A stretch of 64,000 nucleotides of DNA from Candidula unifasciata (Eukaryota; Mollusca; Gastropoda; Stylommatophora; Geomitridae). Below are positions 34,168-46,679 of the stretch, one piece after another. Made by a program: the position numbers and the translations under genes. Location: contig CAJHNH020004824.1 in assembly GCA_905116865.2 (NCBI GenBank), forward strand, positions 20,001 through 84,000, read 5' to 3'. Below the pieces are notes generated by a model, which did no database searches, was not told where the DNA came from, and saw nothing but the letters and a program-made list of their open reading frames with translations. The stretch's first letter is position 1, and every line of letters begins with the position of its first letter.

Positions 34168-36355
34168 CAGTTTGAAATGATGTGTTTGAAATGATGTGTT
34201 TGAAATGATGTGTTTGAAATGATGTGTTTGAGATGATGTGTTTGAAATGATGTGTTTGAGATGATGTGTTTGAGATGATGTGTTTGAGATGATGTGTTTG
34301 AGATGATGTGTTTGAAATGATGTGTTTGAAATGATGTGTTTGAAATGATGTGTTTGAAATGATGTGTTTGAAATGATGTGTTTGAGATGATGTGTTTGAG
34401 ATGATGTGTTTGAAATGATGTGTTTGAAATGATGTGTTTGAGATGATGTGTTTGAAATGATGTGTTTGAAATGATGTGTTTGAAATGATGTGTTTGAGAT
34501 GATGTGTTTGAAATGATGTGTTTGAAATGATGTGTTTGAAATGATGTGTTTTATATGAAGTGTTTTATATGATGTGTTTGAAATGATGTGTTTGAGATGA
34601 TGTGTTTGAGATGATGTGTTTGAGATGATGTGTTTGAAATGATGTGTTTGAAATGATGTGTTTGAAATGATGTGTTTGAGATGATGTGTTTGAGATGATG
34701 TGTTTGAGATGATGTGTTTGAGATGATGTGTTTGAGATGATGTGTGTTTGAAATGAAGTGTTTGAGATGATGTGTTTGAAATGATGTGTTTGAGATGATG
34801 TGTTTGAGATGATGTGTTTGAAATGATGTGTTTGAAATGATGTGTTTGAAATGATCTGTTTGAGATGATGTGTTTGAGATGATGTGTTTGAGATGATGTG
34901 TTTGAGATGATGTGTTTGAGATGATGTGTTTGAGATGATGTGTTTGAGATGATGTGTTTGAGATGATGTGTTTGAGATGATGTGTTTGAAATGATGTGTT
35001 TGAGATGATGTGTTTGAGATGATGTGTTTGAAATGATGTGTTTGAGATGATGTGTTTGAAATGATGTGTTTGAAATGATGTGTTTGAGATGATGTGTTTG
35101 AAATGATGTGTTTGAGATGATGTGTTTGAGATGATGTGTTTGAGATGATGTGTTTGAGATGATGTGTTTGAAATGATGTGTTTGAAATGATGTGTTTGAA
35201 ATGATGTGTTTGAAATGATGTGTTTGAAATGATGTGTTTGAGATGATGTGTTTGAGATGATGTGTTTGAAATGATGTGTTTGAAATGATGTGTTTGAGAT
35301 GATGTGTTTGAAATGATGTGTTTGAAATGATGTGTTTGAAATGATGTGTTTGAGATGATGTGTTTGAAATGATGTGTTTGAAATGATGTGTTTGAAATGA
35401 TGTGTTTTATATGAAGTGTTTTATATGATGTGTTTGAAATGATGTGTTTGAGATGATGTGTTTGAGATGATGTGTTTGAGATGATGTGTTTGAAATGATG
35501 TGTTTGAAATGATGTGTTTGAAATGATGTGTTTGAGATGATGTGTTTGAGATGATGTGTTTGAGATGATGTGTTTGAGATGATGTGTTTGAGATGATGTG
35601 TTTGAAATGAAGTGTTTGAGATGATGTGTTTGAAATGATGTGTTTGAGATGATGTGTTTGAGATGATGTGTTTGAAATGATGTGTTTGAAATGATGTGTT
35701 TGAAATGATCTGTTTGAGATGATGTGTTTGAGATGATGTGTTTGAGATGATGTGTTTGAGATGATGTGTTTGAGATGATGTGTTTGAGATGATGTGTTTG
35801 AGATGATGTGTTTGAGATGATGTGTTTGAGATGATGTGTTTGAAATGATGTGTTTGAGATGATGTGTTTGAGATGATGTGTTTGAAATGATGTGTTTGAG
35901 ATGATGTGTTTGAAATGATGTGTTTGAAATGATGTGTTTGAAATGATGTGTTTGAGATGATGTGTTTGAGATGATGTGTTTGAAATGATGTGTTTGAGAT
36001 GATGTGTTTGAGATGATGGCTTTGAGATGATGTGTTTAAGATGATATGTTTGAGATGATGTGTTTGAGATGATGTGTTTGAGATGATGTGTTTGAAATGA
36101 TGTGTTTGAAATGATGTGTTTGAAATGATGTGTTTGAGATGATGTGTTTGAGATGATGTGTTTGAAATGATGTGTTTGAGATGATGTGTTTGAAATGATG
36201 TGTTTGAGATTATGTGTTTGAAATGATGTGTTTGAGATGATGTGTTTGAGATGATGTGTTTGAGATGATGTGTTTGAAATGATGTGTTTGAGATAATGTG
36301 TTTGAGATGATGGCTTTGAGATGATGTGTTTAAGATGTTGTGTTTGAGATGATGT
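34168..36355. repeat. 14 bp satellite-like array (2.2 kb) abutting a splice acceptor
   Basis: About 155 copies of tgtttgagatgatg and its tgtttgaaatgatg variant. It starts about 25 nt from the exchanger acceptor at 34144. Internal landmarks repeat at larger offsets: ttatatgaag at 34551 and 35407, atgatctg at 34851 and 35705 (854 bp), and ggctttgag at 36018 and 36312 (294 bp). A 610-codon minus frame with a 14-residue repeat is an artefact. Confidence 0.96.
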
Positions 36356-36359
36356 GTCC

Positions 36360-37405
36360 CAGACAAAAAACGTCGAGTAGCTGAATTCAAGATCCAAATT
36401 ATTAAAGACAAGAGAATGTGCTAGCGGGAAGAAACAGAAGGAGGAAAAACGCAGAAGAAGGGAGAGATAGTGAGGAAAATTGTTATTAGGACAAAATGTA
36501 AAAGTTCCTCGCTAAACAACAAAAACAGACATGTAAAGAAAAGACAGGGGTTCTTCTGCGCAGAGGTCCTAGAATATTTTACTGAGACCCAGACCATGAA
36601 TATCTATATAATGAGTTACATGACGTCGACTTAACTACATGGGTACACACACCTAGACGATCCACGGACTATAGATCCTAAATAAAATCAAGCAAATCAA
36701 TTATAATCACATTAAACAGCTGTTTATTGTACTTAACATAAAATCAGCGTTGTTCACAAAAACAACATTAACAACAACCAACATGCTCGACCAGAATCTA
36801 AAGTACTGACTATCTTCAGCTAACAAGTAACTATGGTACTGAGACCATACGCTCAGCGAGATTACCTCAACAATGACAAAATCCGAAACATATTTAACAT
36901 GTGCGTTAAGCTTCAATATGCCAACAAATCACCTATAGCGACCTGCTATCAAACTATCTCCTAGCGAGGATATACAATGGAAATCAATTCTAACACCATC
37001 TAACCAAAAGAAACGTAGCATTATCGCGAACTCGAGCAAGTCTAGCGTCGCTCAGCCGGTCCGATCTGACACACCTGTGCGTTGAGACCAAATGCAGTCA
37101 AACAACGGCAAACAGGGCGCCAGACCATAGCAAGCCGGAGCGACTGCCAAATAGGAGAATACTGAATGAGTTTTGCTTATTTTTATCCAGTGGCCAGAAT
37201 CCCCCCCCCCCCCCCACTTTTACTGTTTAAGACTAAAAGCTGTTCCTGTGGCGTCCTTGTCATTTTTAAGCCGGATTAAATCAAAATCGTTGAGCTGAAG
37301 AACAGTAGTCTTCCAGCTTGTTACAAGAAGATGGCGGTACTTCCAACATAGCGCTGGATAGCAACCTGCCCTACCCACGACTCTTCAGGCAACAGTTAAA
37401 GTTGA
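36360..37405. other. Unassigned stretch
   Basis: No coding exon or array recognised. A poly-C run lies near 37201-37216. If the exchanger continues upstream, this is intron. Confidence 0.4.
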
Positions 37406-37407
37406 AG

Positions 37408-37692
37408 ATGGTGATTAAGCGTTGTGTACACAGACGCTCGCCTGCGGGTCGGAAGGTTGTGGGTTCGGGTCTTGGAGATGCCGGACCTTTTCTTTAAACA
37501 AAAAATGACCTTGGCTCCCGCTTCTACACAGTCCTGAGTGGGTACCAGGTATAGTCATGGAAAGTAAAGGCGGCCGGTGTGATGCTGACTGCATCCCTTA
37601 CTGAGTACCAATTGATCTATAAAATTAGGATCTAGCCCTATATGCCCAATACGCGTGAAGGGGGCGAAAAGGGTCCTTTACTTTATTGTGTT
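37408..37692 (+). mobile_element. tRNA-derived SINE (family A), near full length
   Basis: The head has aaggttgtgggttcgggtc (B-box) after an A-box-like tgtgtacacagacgctcgcc. The body has 'gtcctgagtgggtaccagg', 'ggaaagtaaaggcggccgg', 'tgtgatgctgact', 'ctagccctatatgccc' and the end 'gggtcctttactt'. It is the best copy in the window for defining the family. Confidence 0.85.
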
Positions 37693-37854
37693 ATAAATAA
37701 TCACAACGACTTGACAGTTCTGTGCAGCCAAAGCAGATGGTACATCTGTCAGAGGTCGATTGTTTCTCGCCTCAAGCCGAGGGTGATTTTAAAAGCAACC
37801 GCTTGAACTCTGATGGTCTGCTGTTCATTTATTTACATGGCGTGCTTGGATAGT

Positions 37855-38130
37855 AGGTAGGTGATGCTGCTGCTGTTACTGCGGCCGCTACTGCTATTAT
37901 TGCTGCTACTACTACTACTCCTGCTGCTGCTACCGCTACTACTAATTCTTCTGCTACAAATACTGCTGATGCTACCGTCATTGCTGCTGATGCTACTACC
38001 ACTATTACCACCACTGTAACCGTTATAACAACAACAGCAACAATAACTACGACTGCTGCTAGTGCACACGCTGCGTTTACTACTGCAACTACGACTACTT
38101 ACGTTAGTACCACTAAGACACTGTTGCTGA
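37855..38130. repeat. Degenerate GCT/ACT trinucleotide region
   Basis: Mixed gct, act, acc and aca triplets. Low-complexity frames on minus are artefacts. Confidence 0.8.
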
Positions 38131-38139
38131 AATACAGCA

Positions 38140-38790
38140 ACAACAACAACTGCCACCATCACCTATATTACTGCCATCATTACCTCTATTACTGCCACCA
38201 TCACCTCTATTACTGCTACCATCACCTCTATTACTGCCACCATCACCTCTATTACTGCCATCATCACCTCTATTACTGCCATCATCACCTCTATTACTGC
38301 CATCATCACCTCTATTACTGCCATCATCAACTCTATTACTGCCATCATCACCTCTAATACTGCCATCATCACCTCTAATACTGCAACCATCACCTCTATT
38401 ACTCCCATCATCACCTCTAATACTGCAACCATCACCTCTATTACTCCCATCATCACCTCTATTACTGCCACCATCACCTCTATTACTGCCATCATCACCT
38501 CTATTACTGCCATCATCACCTCTAATACTGCCATCATCACCTCTAATACTGCCATCATCACCTCTATTACTGCCATCATTACCTCTATTACTGCCACCAT
38601 CACCTCTATTACTGCCACCATCACCTCTATTACTGCCATCATCACCTCTATTACTGCCATCATCACCTCTAATACTGCCACCATCACCTCTATTACTGCC
38701 ACCATCACCTCTAATACTGCCATCATCACCTCTATTACTGCCACCATCACCTCTAATACTGCCATCATCACCTCTATTACTGCCACTACA
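38140..38790. repeat. 21 bp minisatellite
   Basis: About 30 copies with core catcacctctattactgc. The seven-residue minus frame (MMAVIEV) is an artefact. Confidence 0.93.
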
Positions 38791-38814
38791 ACTAGTATTT
38801 GTAACGCCATTATC

Positions 38815-38890
38815 ACTACTAGTATTGCTGCTACTGCTACTACTTCTTCTACTACTACTTCTACTACTACTATTACTACTTATACTGCTG

Positions 38891-38983
<93 letters not shown>

Positions 38984-39097
38984 TTACTACCAATACTACT
39001 ACTACTTCTTCTTCTATTACTACTAATACAGCTGCTACTACTACTACTTCTTCTACTACTACTAGTACTGCTACTACTACCATTACTGCTAATACTG

Positions 39098-39155
<58 letters not shown>

Positions 39156-39385
39156 CACAACTACTATTACCACCACCACTACTACTACTACTACAACTAC
39201 TACTATTACCACCACTACTACTACTACTACAACAACTACTATTACCACCACCACTACTACTACTACTACAACTACTACTATTACCACCACTACTACTACT
39301 ACTACAACTACTACTATTACCACCACCACTACTACTACTATTACTATTACTGCTAATACTGCTGCTACTACTACTACTACTACTT

Positions 39386-39431
<46 letters not shown>

Positions 39432-39579
39432 CACAACTACTATTACCACCACCACTACTACTACTACTACAACTACTACTATTACCACCACGACTACTAC
39501 TACTACAACTACTACTATTACCACCACCACTACTACTACTATTACCACCACTACTACTACTACTACAACTACTACTATT

Positions 39580-39623
<44 letters not shown>

Positions 39624-39651
39624 TACTACTACTACTACTACTACTACTATT

Positions 39652-39694
<43 letters not shown>

Positions 39695-39696
39695 TT

Positions 39697-39733
<37 letters not shown>

Positions 39734-39735
39734 TT

Positions 39736-39802
<67 letters not shown>

Positions 39803-39803
39803 T

Positions 39804-39891
<88 letters not shown>

Positions 39892-40138
39892 GCTAATACT
39901 ACTACTACCACAACTACTATTACCACCACCACTACTACTACTACTACAACTACTACTATTACCACCACTACTACTACTACTACAACAACTACTATTACCA
40001 CCACCACTACTACTACTACTACAACTACTACTATTACCACCACTACTACTACTACTACAACTACTACTATTACCACCACCACTACTACTACTATTACTAT
40101 TACTGCTAATACTGCTGCTACTACTACTACTACTACTT

Positions 40139-40181
<43 letters not shown>

Positions 40182-40329
40182 CACAACTACTATTACCACC
40201 ACCACTACTACTACTACTACAACTACTACTATTACCACCACGACTACTACTACTACAACTACTACTATTACCACCACCACTACTACTACTATTACCACCA
40301 CTACTACTACTACTACAACTACTACTATT

Positions 40330-40423
<94 letters not shown>

Positions 40424-40425
40424 TT

Positions 40426-40462
<37 letters not shown>

Positions 40463-40464
40463 TT

Positions 40465-40507
<43 letters not shown>

Positions 40508-40509
40508 TT

Positions 40510-40546
<37 letters not shown>

Positions 40547-40548
40547 TT

Positions 40549-40627
<79 letters not shown>

Positions 40628-40628
40628 T

Positions 40629-40681
<53 letters not shown>

Positions 40682-40722
40682 TTACTGCTGCTGCTGCTGC
40701 TGCTGCTACTCTGTGATAAATG
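38815..40722. repeat. (ACT)n tract of 1.9 kb with a 750 bp internal duplication
   Basis: Act triplets with acc, att, aca and gct variants. Variant clusters recur at a constant offset: ttactattactgctaat at 39341 and 40091, and cgactac at 39491 and 40241, both 750 bp apart. The tract ends 38 bp before the start codon of the first P450. Frames of 584-632 codons of Leu or Val are artefacts. Confidence 0.96.
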
Positions 40723-40737
40723 ATACTTGTACGAATT

Positions 40738-40755
40738 AATTTATCTCATCCACAG
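40738..40755 (+). promoter_or_regulatory. Probable 3' splice site just upstream of the first P450
   Basis: A pyrimidine-rich tttatctcatccacag lies six bases before the ATG, with ttaat (yUnAy) as a possible branch site. It suggests a 5' UTR intron whose distal end includes the (ACT)n tract. Consensus only; no transcript evidence. Confidence 0.5.
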
Positions 40756-40760
40756 GACAA

Positions 40761-42317
40761 ATGCCAGCCTCAGTGACGGCAGATCTCTTTAGCCTCGGGG
40801 TCACTTCCTCGCTGCTTGTCGCAGTTGCTACCTTTCTGCTGTGGCTGCGGAGACGCGGGAAGTCTCTGTACTCGAACCCCAACACACCACCGTGTCCAGT
40901 CCAGCCCTGGCCAGTTCTCGGACACTTCCCTATGTTCAGAGATGACTTTCGGGCAAAAATGAGAGAATGGCGAGAACAATATGGCGGTATCTACCTTGTC
41001 TATTTTGGACGAGACGCTCATATCGTTGTTGGGGACTTTGGAATTCTAAAAGAAATCATGACCAAACACTCAAACAATCTCATCAACACGGCACATAGTC
41101 TCATCATCGATATTTTGAAAGAAAGCAACACAGGCATTGTAACAGCCAGAGACAACAACTGGAAGGTGCAAAGATCAACAACGATATCCATTCTTCGATC
41201 GCTTGGAAGGGGAAATGATGAGATGGCAGATATTATCCAGGTGGAGTTGTGTGTTCTTCTTGAAGCTCTAACGGTCACAAAAGGAAGACCGGTGGACTTA
41301 CGACAACTTTTAATTAAGTGCATGACAAACATTATGTCTTCCATGATCCTCGGGGAGAGATTCCACTACGATGACCCACGGCTGGTTCGTCTGGTTCGAA
41401 ATGTTTCAGACATCATACGGTATGCAGCAAACGTGATTTTGTTAACCTCACTAAGGGCCCTAGTTTACTGTCCCGGGGATCTCTTCCACATAAATAAATG
41501 GGCTAGAGCGGCTCGTGATCTGACGGAGTTCATCAGTACGTACGTGGCCTCATGCACACAGCCATCAGATACCGGTGATCGGCGGCGGACGTTCATCACT
41601 GCTTACCTGGCAATCATGAAGGAAACAGAACACGCCAAAGCTAAGTCGTATTTGAATGAAGCTAATTTAAAGGCTATAGTACGAGTGTTGTTTGTTGCAG
41701 GTACGGAAAGTACCGCCAGCACTCTGTTGTGGTGTCTACTCTACATGCTGCACTATCCACAAGTGCAGGAAAACATTTACAACGAGCTGAAGGCCAACAT
41801 AGAACCCAACCGTCTCCCCAACATGGCGGACAAATCCAAACTGGTATATTTAAATGCCGTCATCTTAGAAACTCAGCGAATGGTTTCTGTGGTTCCAACT
41901 AGCCAGAGACGCGAAGTCAGTGAATCGTTTCAAGTTCACGGCTTTACAATCCCGAAAGGATCAATCATATGGCCGTTAATTTTTTTAATACACCATGATA
42001 AACAAATCTGGGAAGATCCAGAAAAGTTCCGCCCAGAGAGGTTCATTGGCAGCAACGGATCTTTAGTTATTCCCGAACAGCTCATTGCTTTTGGCATTGG
42101 CAAGAGAATATGTATTGGAGAAGGTCTTGTCAAAATGGAATTGTTCTTGTTTTTGGCTGCCATGTGTCAAAGGTTTAAGTTTGAGCCAGGCGATACAAGC
42201 GGGCGCTTGCCAACACTAGAGAGTGCCTTCGCTGCCGTGTGTAGTCCCAGAGATTTCCGGATTCGAGCGGTACGGCGAGACCTAGTCGCTAATGTTGGTG
42301 ATCAGGTTCTTGTGTGA
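40761..42317 (+). CDS. Cytochrome P450, CYP2 clan, copy 1
   Basis: An intronless frame of 518 residues starting at the first ATG after a likely splice acceptor. N-terminal membrane anchor at about 12-29, basic stop-transfer RRR, then the proline-rich hinge PPCPVQPWPVLG (43-54). C-helix WKVQR (134-138), I-helix AGTEST (313-318), K-helix ETQR (370-373), FRPERF (423-428), and haem loop FGIGKRICIG (444-453) with the axial Cys451. All P450 essentials are present, so an ER monooxygenase is predicted. The substrate is unknown. Oddities: Ser317 replaces the usual I-helix Thr, and the C terminus is longer than in the other two copies. It is the most divergent of the three. An AATAAA lies at 43082, far downstream. 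Confidence 0.96.
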   Translation: MPASVTADLFSLGVTSSLLVAVATFLLWLRRRGKSLYSNPNTPPCPVQPWPVLGHFPMFRDDFRAKMREWREQYGGIYLVYFGRDAHIVVGDFGILKEIMTKHSNNLINTAHSLIIDILKESNTGIVTARDNNWKVQRSTTISILRSLGRGNDEMADIIQVELCVLLEALTVTKGRPVDLRQLLIKCMTNIMSSMILGERFHYDDPRLVRLVRNVSDIIRYAANVILLTSLRALVYCPGDLFHINKWARAARDLTEFISTYVASCTQPSDTGDRRRTFITAYLAIMKETEHAKAKSYLNEANLKAIVRVLFVAGTESTASTLLWCLLYMLHYPQVQENIYNELKANIEPNRLPNMADKSKLVYLNAVILETQRMVSVVPTSQRREVSESFQVHGFTIPKGSIIWPLIFLIHHDKQIWEDPEKFRPERFIGSNGSLVIPEQLIAFGIGKRICIGEGLVKMELFLFLAAMCQRFKFEPGDTSGRLPTLESAFAAVCSPRDFRIRAVRRDLVANVGDQVLV

Positions 42318-42489
42318 AGCATAGAAATTCCCATTTGTTAGATATACTCTTTCGGGAAACCCAATTACGTATAAGTATGTGTGTGCAACAAAGAACAAGG
42401 TTGCGTTTGTTTTTTAGCCAACAATTTTAGGTGCAACTATAAATGCTAACTGACCAACTTTGAGATTAACTAAGTTGAATTGAAAATTG

Positions 42490-42800
42490 ACATCACAGTA
42501 CCCAGGACGCTCCCATAAGAGCTCCATCCCCGTCTTCAGCAGCAACCTTCAGTTCCAATCTGGATGCGCTAGTGACTGTCTGATTGTATATCCGCCTCGC
42601 TTCCCCTAGAGTTGTGAGCTTCGGCCAGATCTACTGGTAACTGCTCGTAGCGCCTTTCTCCTCATACTGTAATGATTTATTTGTGACTCCCCACTGCTCT
42701 CTGGCTCCAAAGGACCTTGCACATTTAGCTTGTGATTCATCAATTCATCAGCAAGGGACAAGGAACCAGCCAGTCTATCTTCACAACCAGGAACAACTAT
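42490..42800 (+). repeat. Dispersed repeat (family G)
   Basis: Shares 'gctcccataagagctcc' and 'cttcagcagc' and later segments with 44840-45000 in the same orientation. The two copies flank the 31 bp array. A link to the 3' part of SINE family B (cccataagtgctcc) is likely. Confidence 0.55.
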
Positions 42801-43084
42801 TCAAAGGACACCCGCTACTTGGGATCTCTGACTAAGTTAATTTAACAACAAACAAACAATCTGCTTATGTGTGTTTACTGAATGACATGTAAACATATCA
42901 AGAAATTAAAAAAAAAAAAAAATGAAAAGTATCGTCACGAAATTCAAGTAAATATTTGTTATTTACGCTACGATAATTAGCACCTCTTTTAGCTGTATTT
43001 CATAGAATATTAAGGGCAAGACTTAAAACAGTAATTATTGCGACTTGTTTTCTCCAGATCATTTTTTTTTAACTTGGAACTAAT

Positions 43085-43215
43085 AAAAGCTAGATCTAAA
43101 TCGGTTGTAACATTTGCACTAAATCAGTTGTAACATTTGCACTAAATCGGTTGTAACATTTGCTCTAAATCAGTTGTAATATTTGCACTAAATCAGTTGT
43201 AACATTTTTACACGC
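43085..43215. repeat. 23 bp minisatellite
   Basis: About five copies with core aaatcagttgtaacattt. Confidence 0.9.
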
Positions 43216-43254
43216 TTAAACTTTCACAGTAAGATTGACAGTCATATTTGCAGC

Positions 43255-44690
43255 AAAATGAGGTGACACAACATCTGGGTTAGACAAGATGAACTAACAC
43301 AACATCTCGGTCAGACACGATGAACTAACACAACATCTGGGTCAGACACAATTAGCTAACACAACATCTGGGTCGGACACAATGAGCTAACACAACATCT
43401 GGGTCAGACACAATGAGCTAACACAACATCTGGGTCAGACACCATGAGCTAACACAACATCTGGGTCAGACACCAGGAGCTAACACAACATCTGGGTCAG
43501 ACACAATGAGCTAACACAACATCTGGGTCAGACATCATGAGCTAACACAACATCTGGGTCAGACACCAGGAGCTAACACAACATCTGGGTCAGACACGAT
43601 GAACTAACACAACATCTGGGTCAGACACCATGAACTAACACAACATCTGGGTCAGATACAATGAGCTAACACAACATCTGGGTCAGACACTAGGAGCTAA
43701 CACAACATCTGGGTCATACACCATGAGCTAACACAACATCTGGGTCAGATACAATGAGCTAACACAACATCTGGGTCAGACACTAGGAGCTAACACAACA
43801 TCTGGGTCAGACACCATGAACTAACACAACATCTGGGTCAGACACAATGAGCTAACACAACATCTGGGTCAGACACTAGGAGCTAACACAACATCTGGGT
43901 CAGACACAATGAGCTAACACAACATCTGGGTCAGACACCATGAACTAACATAACATCTGGGTCAGACACAATGAGCTGACACAACATCTGGGTCAGACAC
44001 AATGAGCTAACACAACATCTGGGTCAGACACTAGGAGCTAACACAACATCTGGGTCAGACACAATGAGCTAACACAACATCTGGGTCAGACACTAGGAGC
44101 TAACACAACATCTGGGTCAGACACTAGGAGCTAACACAACATCTGGGTCAGACACAATGAGCTAACACAACATCTGGGTCAGACACTAGGAGCTAACACA
44201 ACATCTGGGTCAGACACAATGAGCTAACACAACATCTGGGTCAGACACAATGAGCTAACACAACATCTGGGTCAGACACAATGAGCTAACACAACATCTG
44301 GGTCAGACACCAGGAGCTAACACAACATCTGGGTCAGACACCAGGAGCTAACACAACATCTGGGTCAGACACTAGGAGCTGACACAACATCTGGGTCAGA
44401 CACAATGAGCTAACACAACATCTGGGTCAGACACAATGAGCTGACACAACATCTGGGTCAGACACTGTGAGCTAACACAACATCTGGGTCAGACACCATG
44501 AGCTAACACAACATCTGGGTCAGACACCATGAGCTAACACAACATCTGGGTCAGACACAATGAGCTAACACAACATCTGGGTCAGACACCATGAGCTAAC
44601 ACAACATCTGGGTCAGACACCATGAGCTAACACAACATCTGGGTCAGACACTAGGAGCTAACACAACATCTGGGTCAGACACAACGAGAT
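43255..44690. repeat. 31 bp minisatellite
   Basis: About 46 copies with core aacacaacatctgggtcag. Unit starts at 43384 and 43415 show the period. Subtypes differ at the segment after gacac (aatgag, taggag, catgag, caggag). Homogeneous, suggesting recent expansion. Confidence 0.96.
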
Positions 44691-44839
44691 AAGTCAAGCC
44701 TAACATGTCTGGAGTTACCAACAAACTCGTTGTGAGTTGCCCAATGACGACATAGTTAGACAAACATGCCGTAGGAGATTACTGGAAACTATTTAAAATA
44801 AACTTTAAATCTTTAGACCTGGCTGGGCTGATGAACTGA

Positions 44840-45000
44840 TTCAAGATCCGCCATCACAGTTCTAGGGACTCCCATAAGCACTCCGTCATCATGTTCAGCA
44901 GCCAGCGCAGATTTACCATACCAGTGTTGCCAGTGACAGTCTATATATGTCTGCCTTGCCTTTCCTCTAAGGTTCGATCCCATATTGTGCTAGCTTCTAG
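44840..45000 (+). repeat. Dispersed repeat (family G), second copy
   Basis: Same order of segments as 42490-42640 ('ctcccataagcactcc', 'ttcagcagcc', 'gtgacagtctatatatgtc'). Its right end passes directly into the first unit of the 85 bp array. Confidence 0.6.
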
Positions 45001-45725
45001 TCACAACACAAGGGAAGAGATCACCTCTGTCCCTAAACTACCAGTTTTCCTCTAAGTGTCGAGCCCATATTGTGCTAGCTTCTAGTCACAACCCAAGGGA
45101 AGAGATCACCTCTGTCCCTAAACTACCAGTTTTCCTCTAAGTGTCGAGCCCATATTGTGCTAGCTTCTAGTCACAACCCAAGGGAAGAGATCACCTCTGT
45201 CCCTAAACTACCAGTTTTCCTCTAAGTGTCGAGCCCATATTGTGCTAGCTTCTAGTCACAACCCAAGGGAAGAGATCACCTCTGTCCCTAAACTACCAGT
45301 TTTCCTCTAAGTGTCGTTCCCATATTGTGCTAGCTTCTAGTCACAACCCAAGGGAAGAGATCACCTCTGTCCCTAAACTACCAGTTTTCCTCTAAGTGTC
45401 GAGCCCATATTGTGCTAGCTTCTAGTCACAACCCAAGGGAAGAGATCACCTCTGTCCCTAAACTACCAGTTTTCCTCTAAGTGTCGAGCCCATATTGTGC
45501 TAGCTTCTAGTCACAACCCAAGGGAAGAGATCACCTCTGTCCCTAAACTACCAGTTTTCCTCTAAGTGTCGTTCCCATATTGTGCTAGCTTCTAGTCACA
45601 ACCCAAGGGAAGAGATCACCTCTGTCCCTAAACTACCAGTTTTCCTCTAAGTGTCGAGCCCATATTGTGCTAGCTTCTAGTCACAACCCAAGGGAAGAGA
45701 TCACCTCTGTCCCTAAACTACCAGT
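44985..45725. repeat. 85 bp minisatellite, highly homogeneous
   Basis: Nine units with core tattgtgctagcttctag, starting at 45064, 45149, 45234 and so on, every 85 bp. Most are identical apart from a gagccc/gttccc variant. It starts inside the family G repeat. Confidence 0.96.
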
Positions 45726-45729
45726 TTTT

Positions 45730-46310
45730 GCTAAAATATCCCAACACAGTTGGGAGCTTCAGACAGCGACTGGCAGGAGCAATAGTGTGGCACAGAACTG
45801 TCAAATTTTGTCTACGTTACACAAAATCACGAGATTGTGCGTGGGAGCTAGTCCATGGATGTGAGGACTCAAAGTTCCTAGTTCTCTTAACAGCGCAACA
45901 GCTTTCCTTTTGCGGGAGGTATGGGAGTGAATGATGATGTCAAACGTTCAGTTTAAATAAAGATCGTTCGATCGCCATCTAAATCCAAACATATAACTTT
46001 CTTTCTTTCTTTCTTGTTTTCTTTCTTGTTTTCTTGTTTTCTTTCTTTCTATCTTTATCTATGTGGTTCTTTCCTTAATTTTATATACATTTCTTTCCAG
46101 CTTTCCTTTTGTCTTTTACTGATTTCTGACGGGGTTTATTTCCCACGGTAATTTGTTTTCGTTTTGTTTCATGGCCCTAGTTTCTTCTATTGGTTTTACA
46201 GTGATGAATTCTTGTACTGACATATCTCACAGGTACAAAGGCTTGTCTACAGCAGCGTTGGCAATCCTTCACAATAGGCATCACTAATCAAATTCTTTGT
46301 GTGAGTGGTG

Positions 46311-46361
<51 letters not shown>

Positions 46362-46675
46362 TACGATGTAGTTTTTTCTTCATCTGTGCTCATCCGAAGA
46401 TGTAATTTGCGTTGGACCCATTTACAGCATAGCTGCGATATTTGTAAATTTCGGCCGAGACATCCGACTTGTGCAGGCATTTGTTGAGCAGATTATCCTT
46501 CCTGGTGATATAGTGGAATTCTAGTCTCTTTCTCAATATAATTCAGTTGTAATCTATGGTATTAGATAGTTCAAATATAGAGTTTATCTTGCATTACATA
46601 GTTTAATTCTAGAATACCTCATATTATATTGTTCAACCCTACAGTGTCGTGTGTAATGTAGTTAAATCCTCGCCT
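45730..46675. other. Unassigned stretch with short microsatellites
   Basis: Holds a (CTTT)n tract (about 45998-46055) and a (GT)n tract (about 46315-46358). No gene recognised. Confidence 0.6.
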
Positions 46676-46679
46676 TTAG

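Noticed and set aside
34565..36411. Long minus frames of 610 and 334 codons with a 14-residue repeat
   Set aside because: They are exact translations of the 14 bp array (three units make 42 bp). The frame tracks the array edges, and no splice, domain or composition evidence supports a gene.
38825..40723. Plus frame of 632 codons (Leu) and minus frame of 584 codons (Val)
   Set aside because: Homopolymeric translations of the (ACT)n tract.
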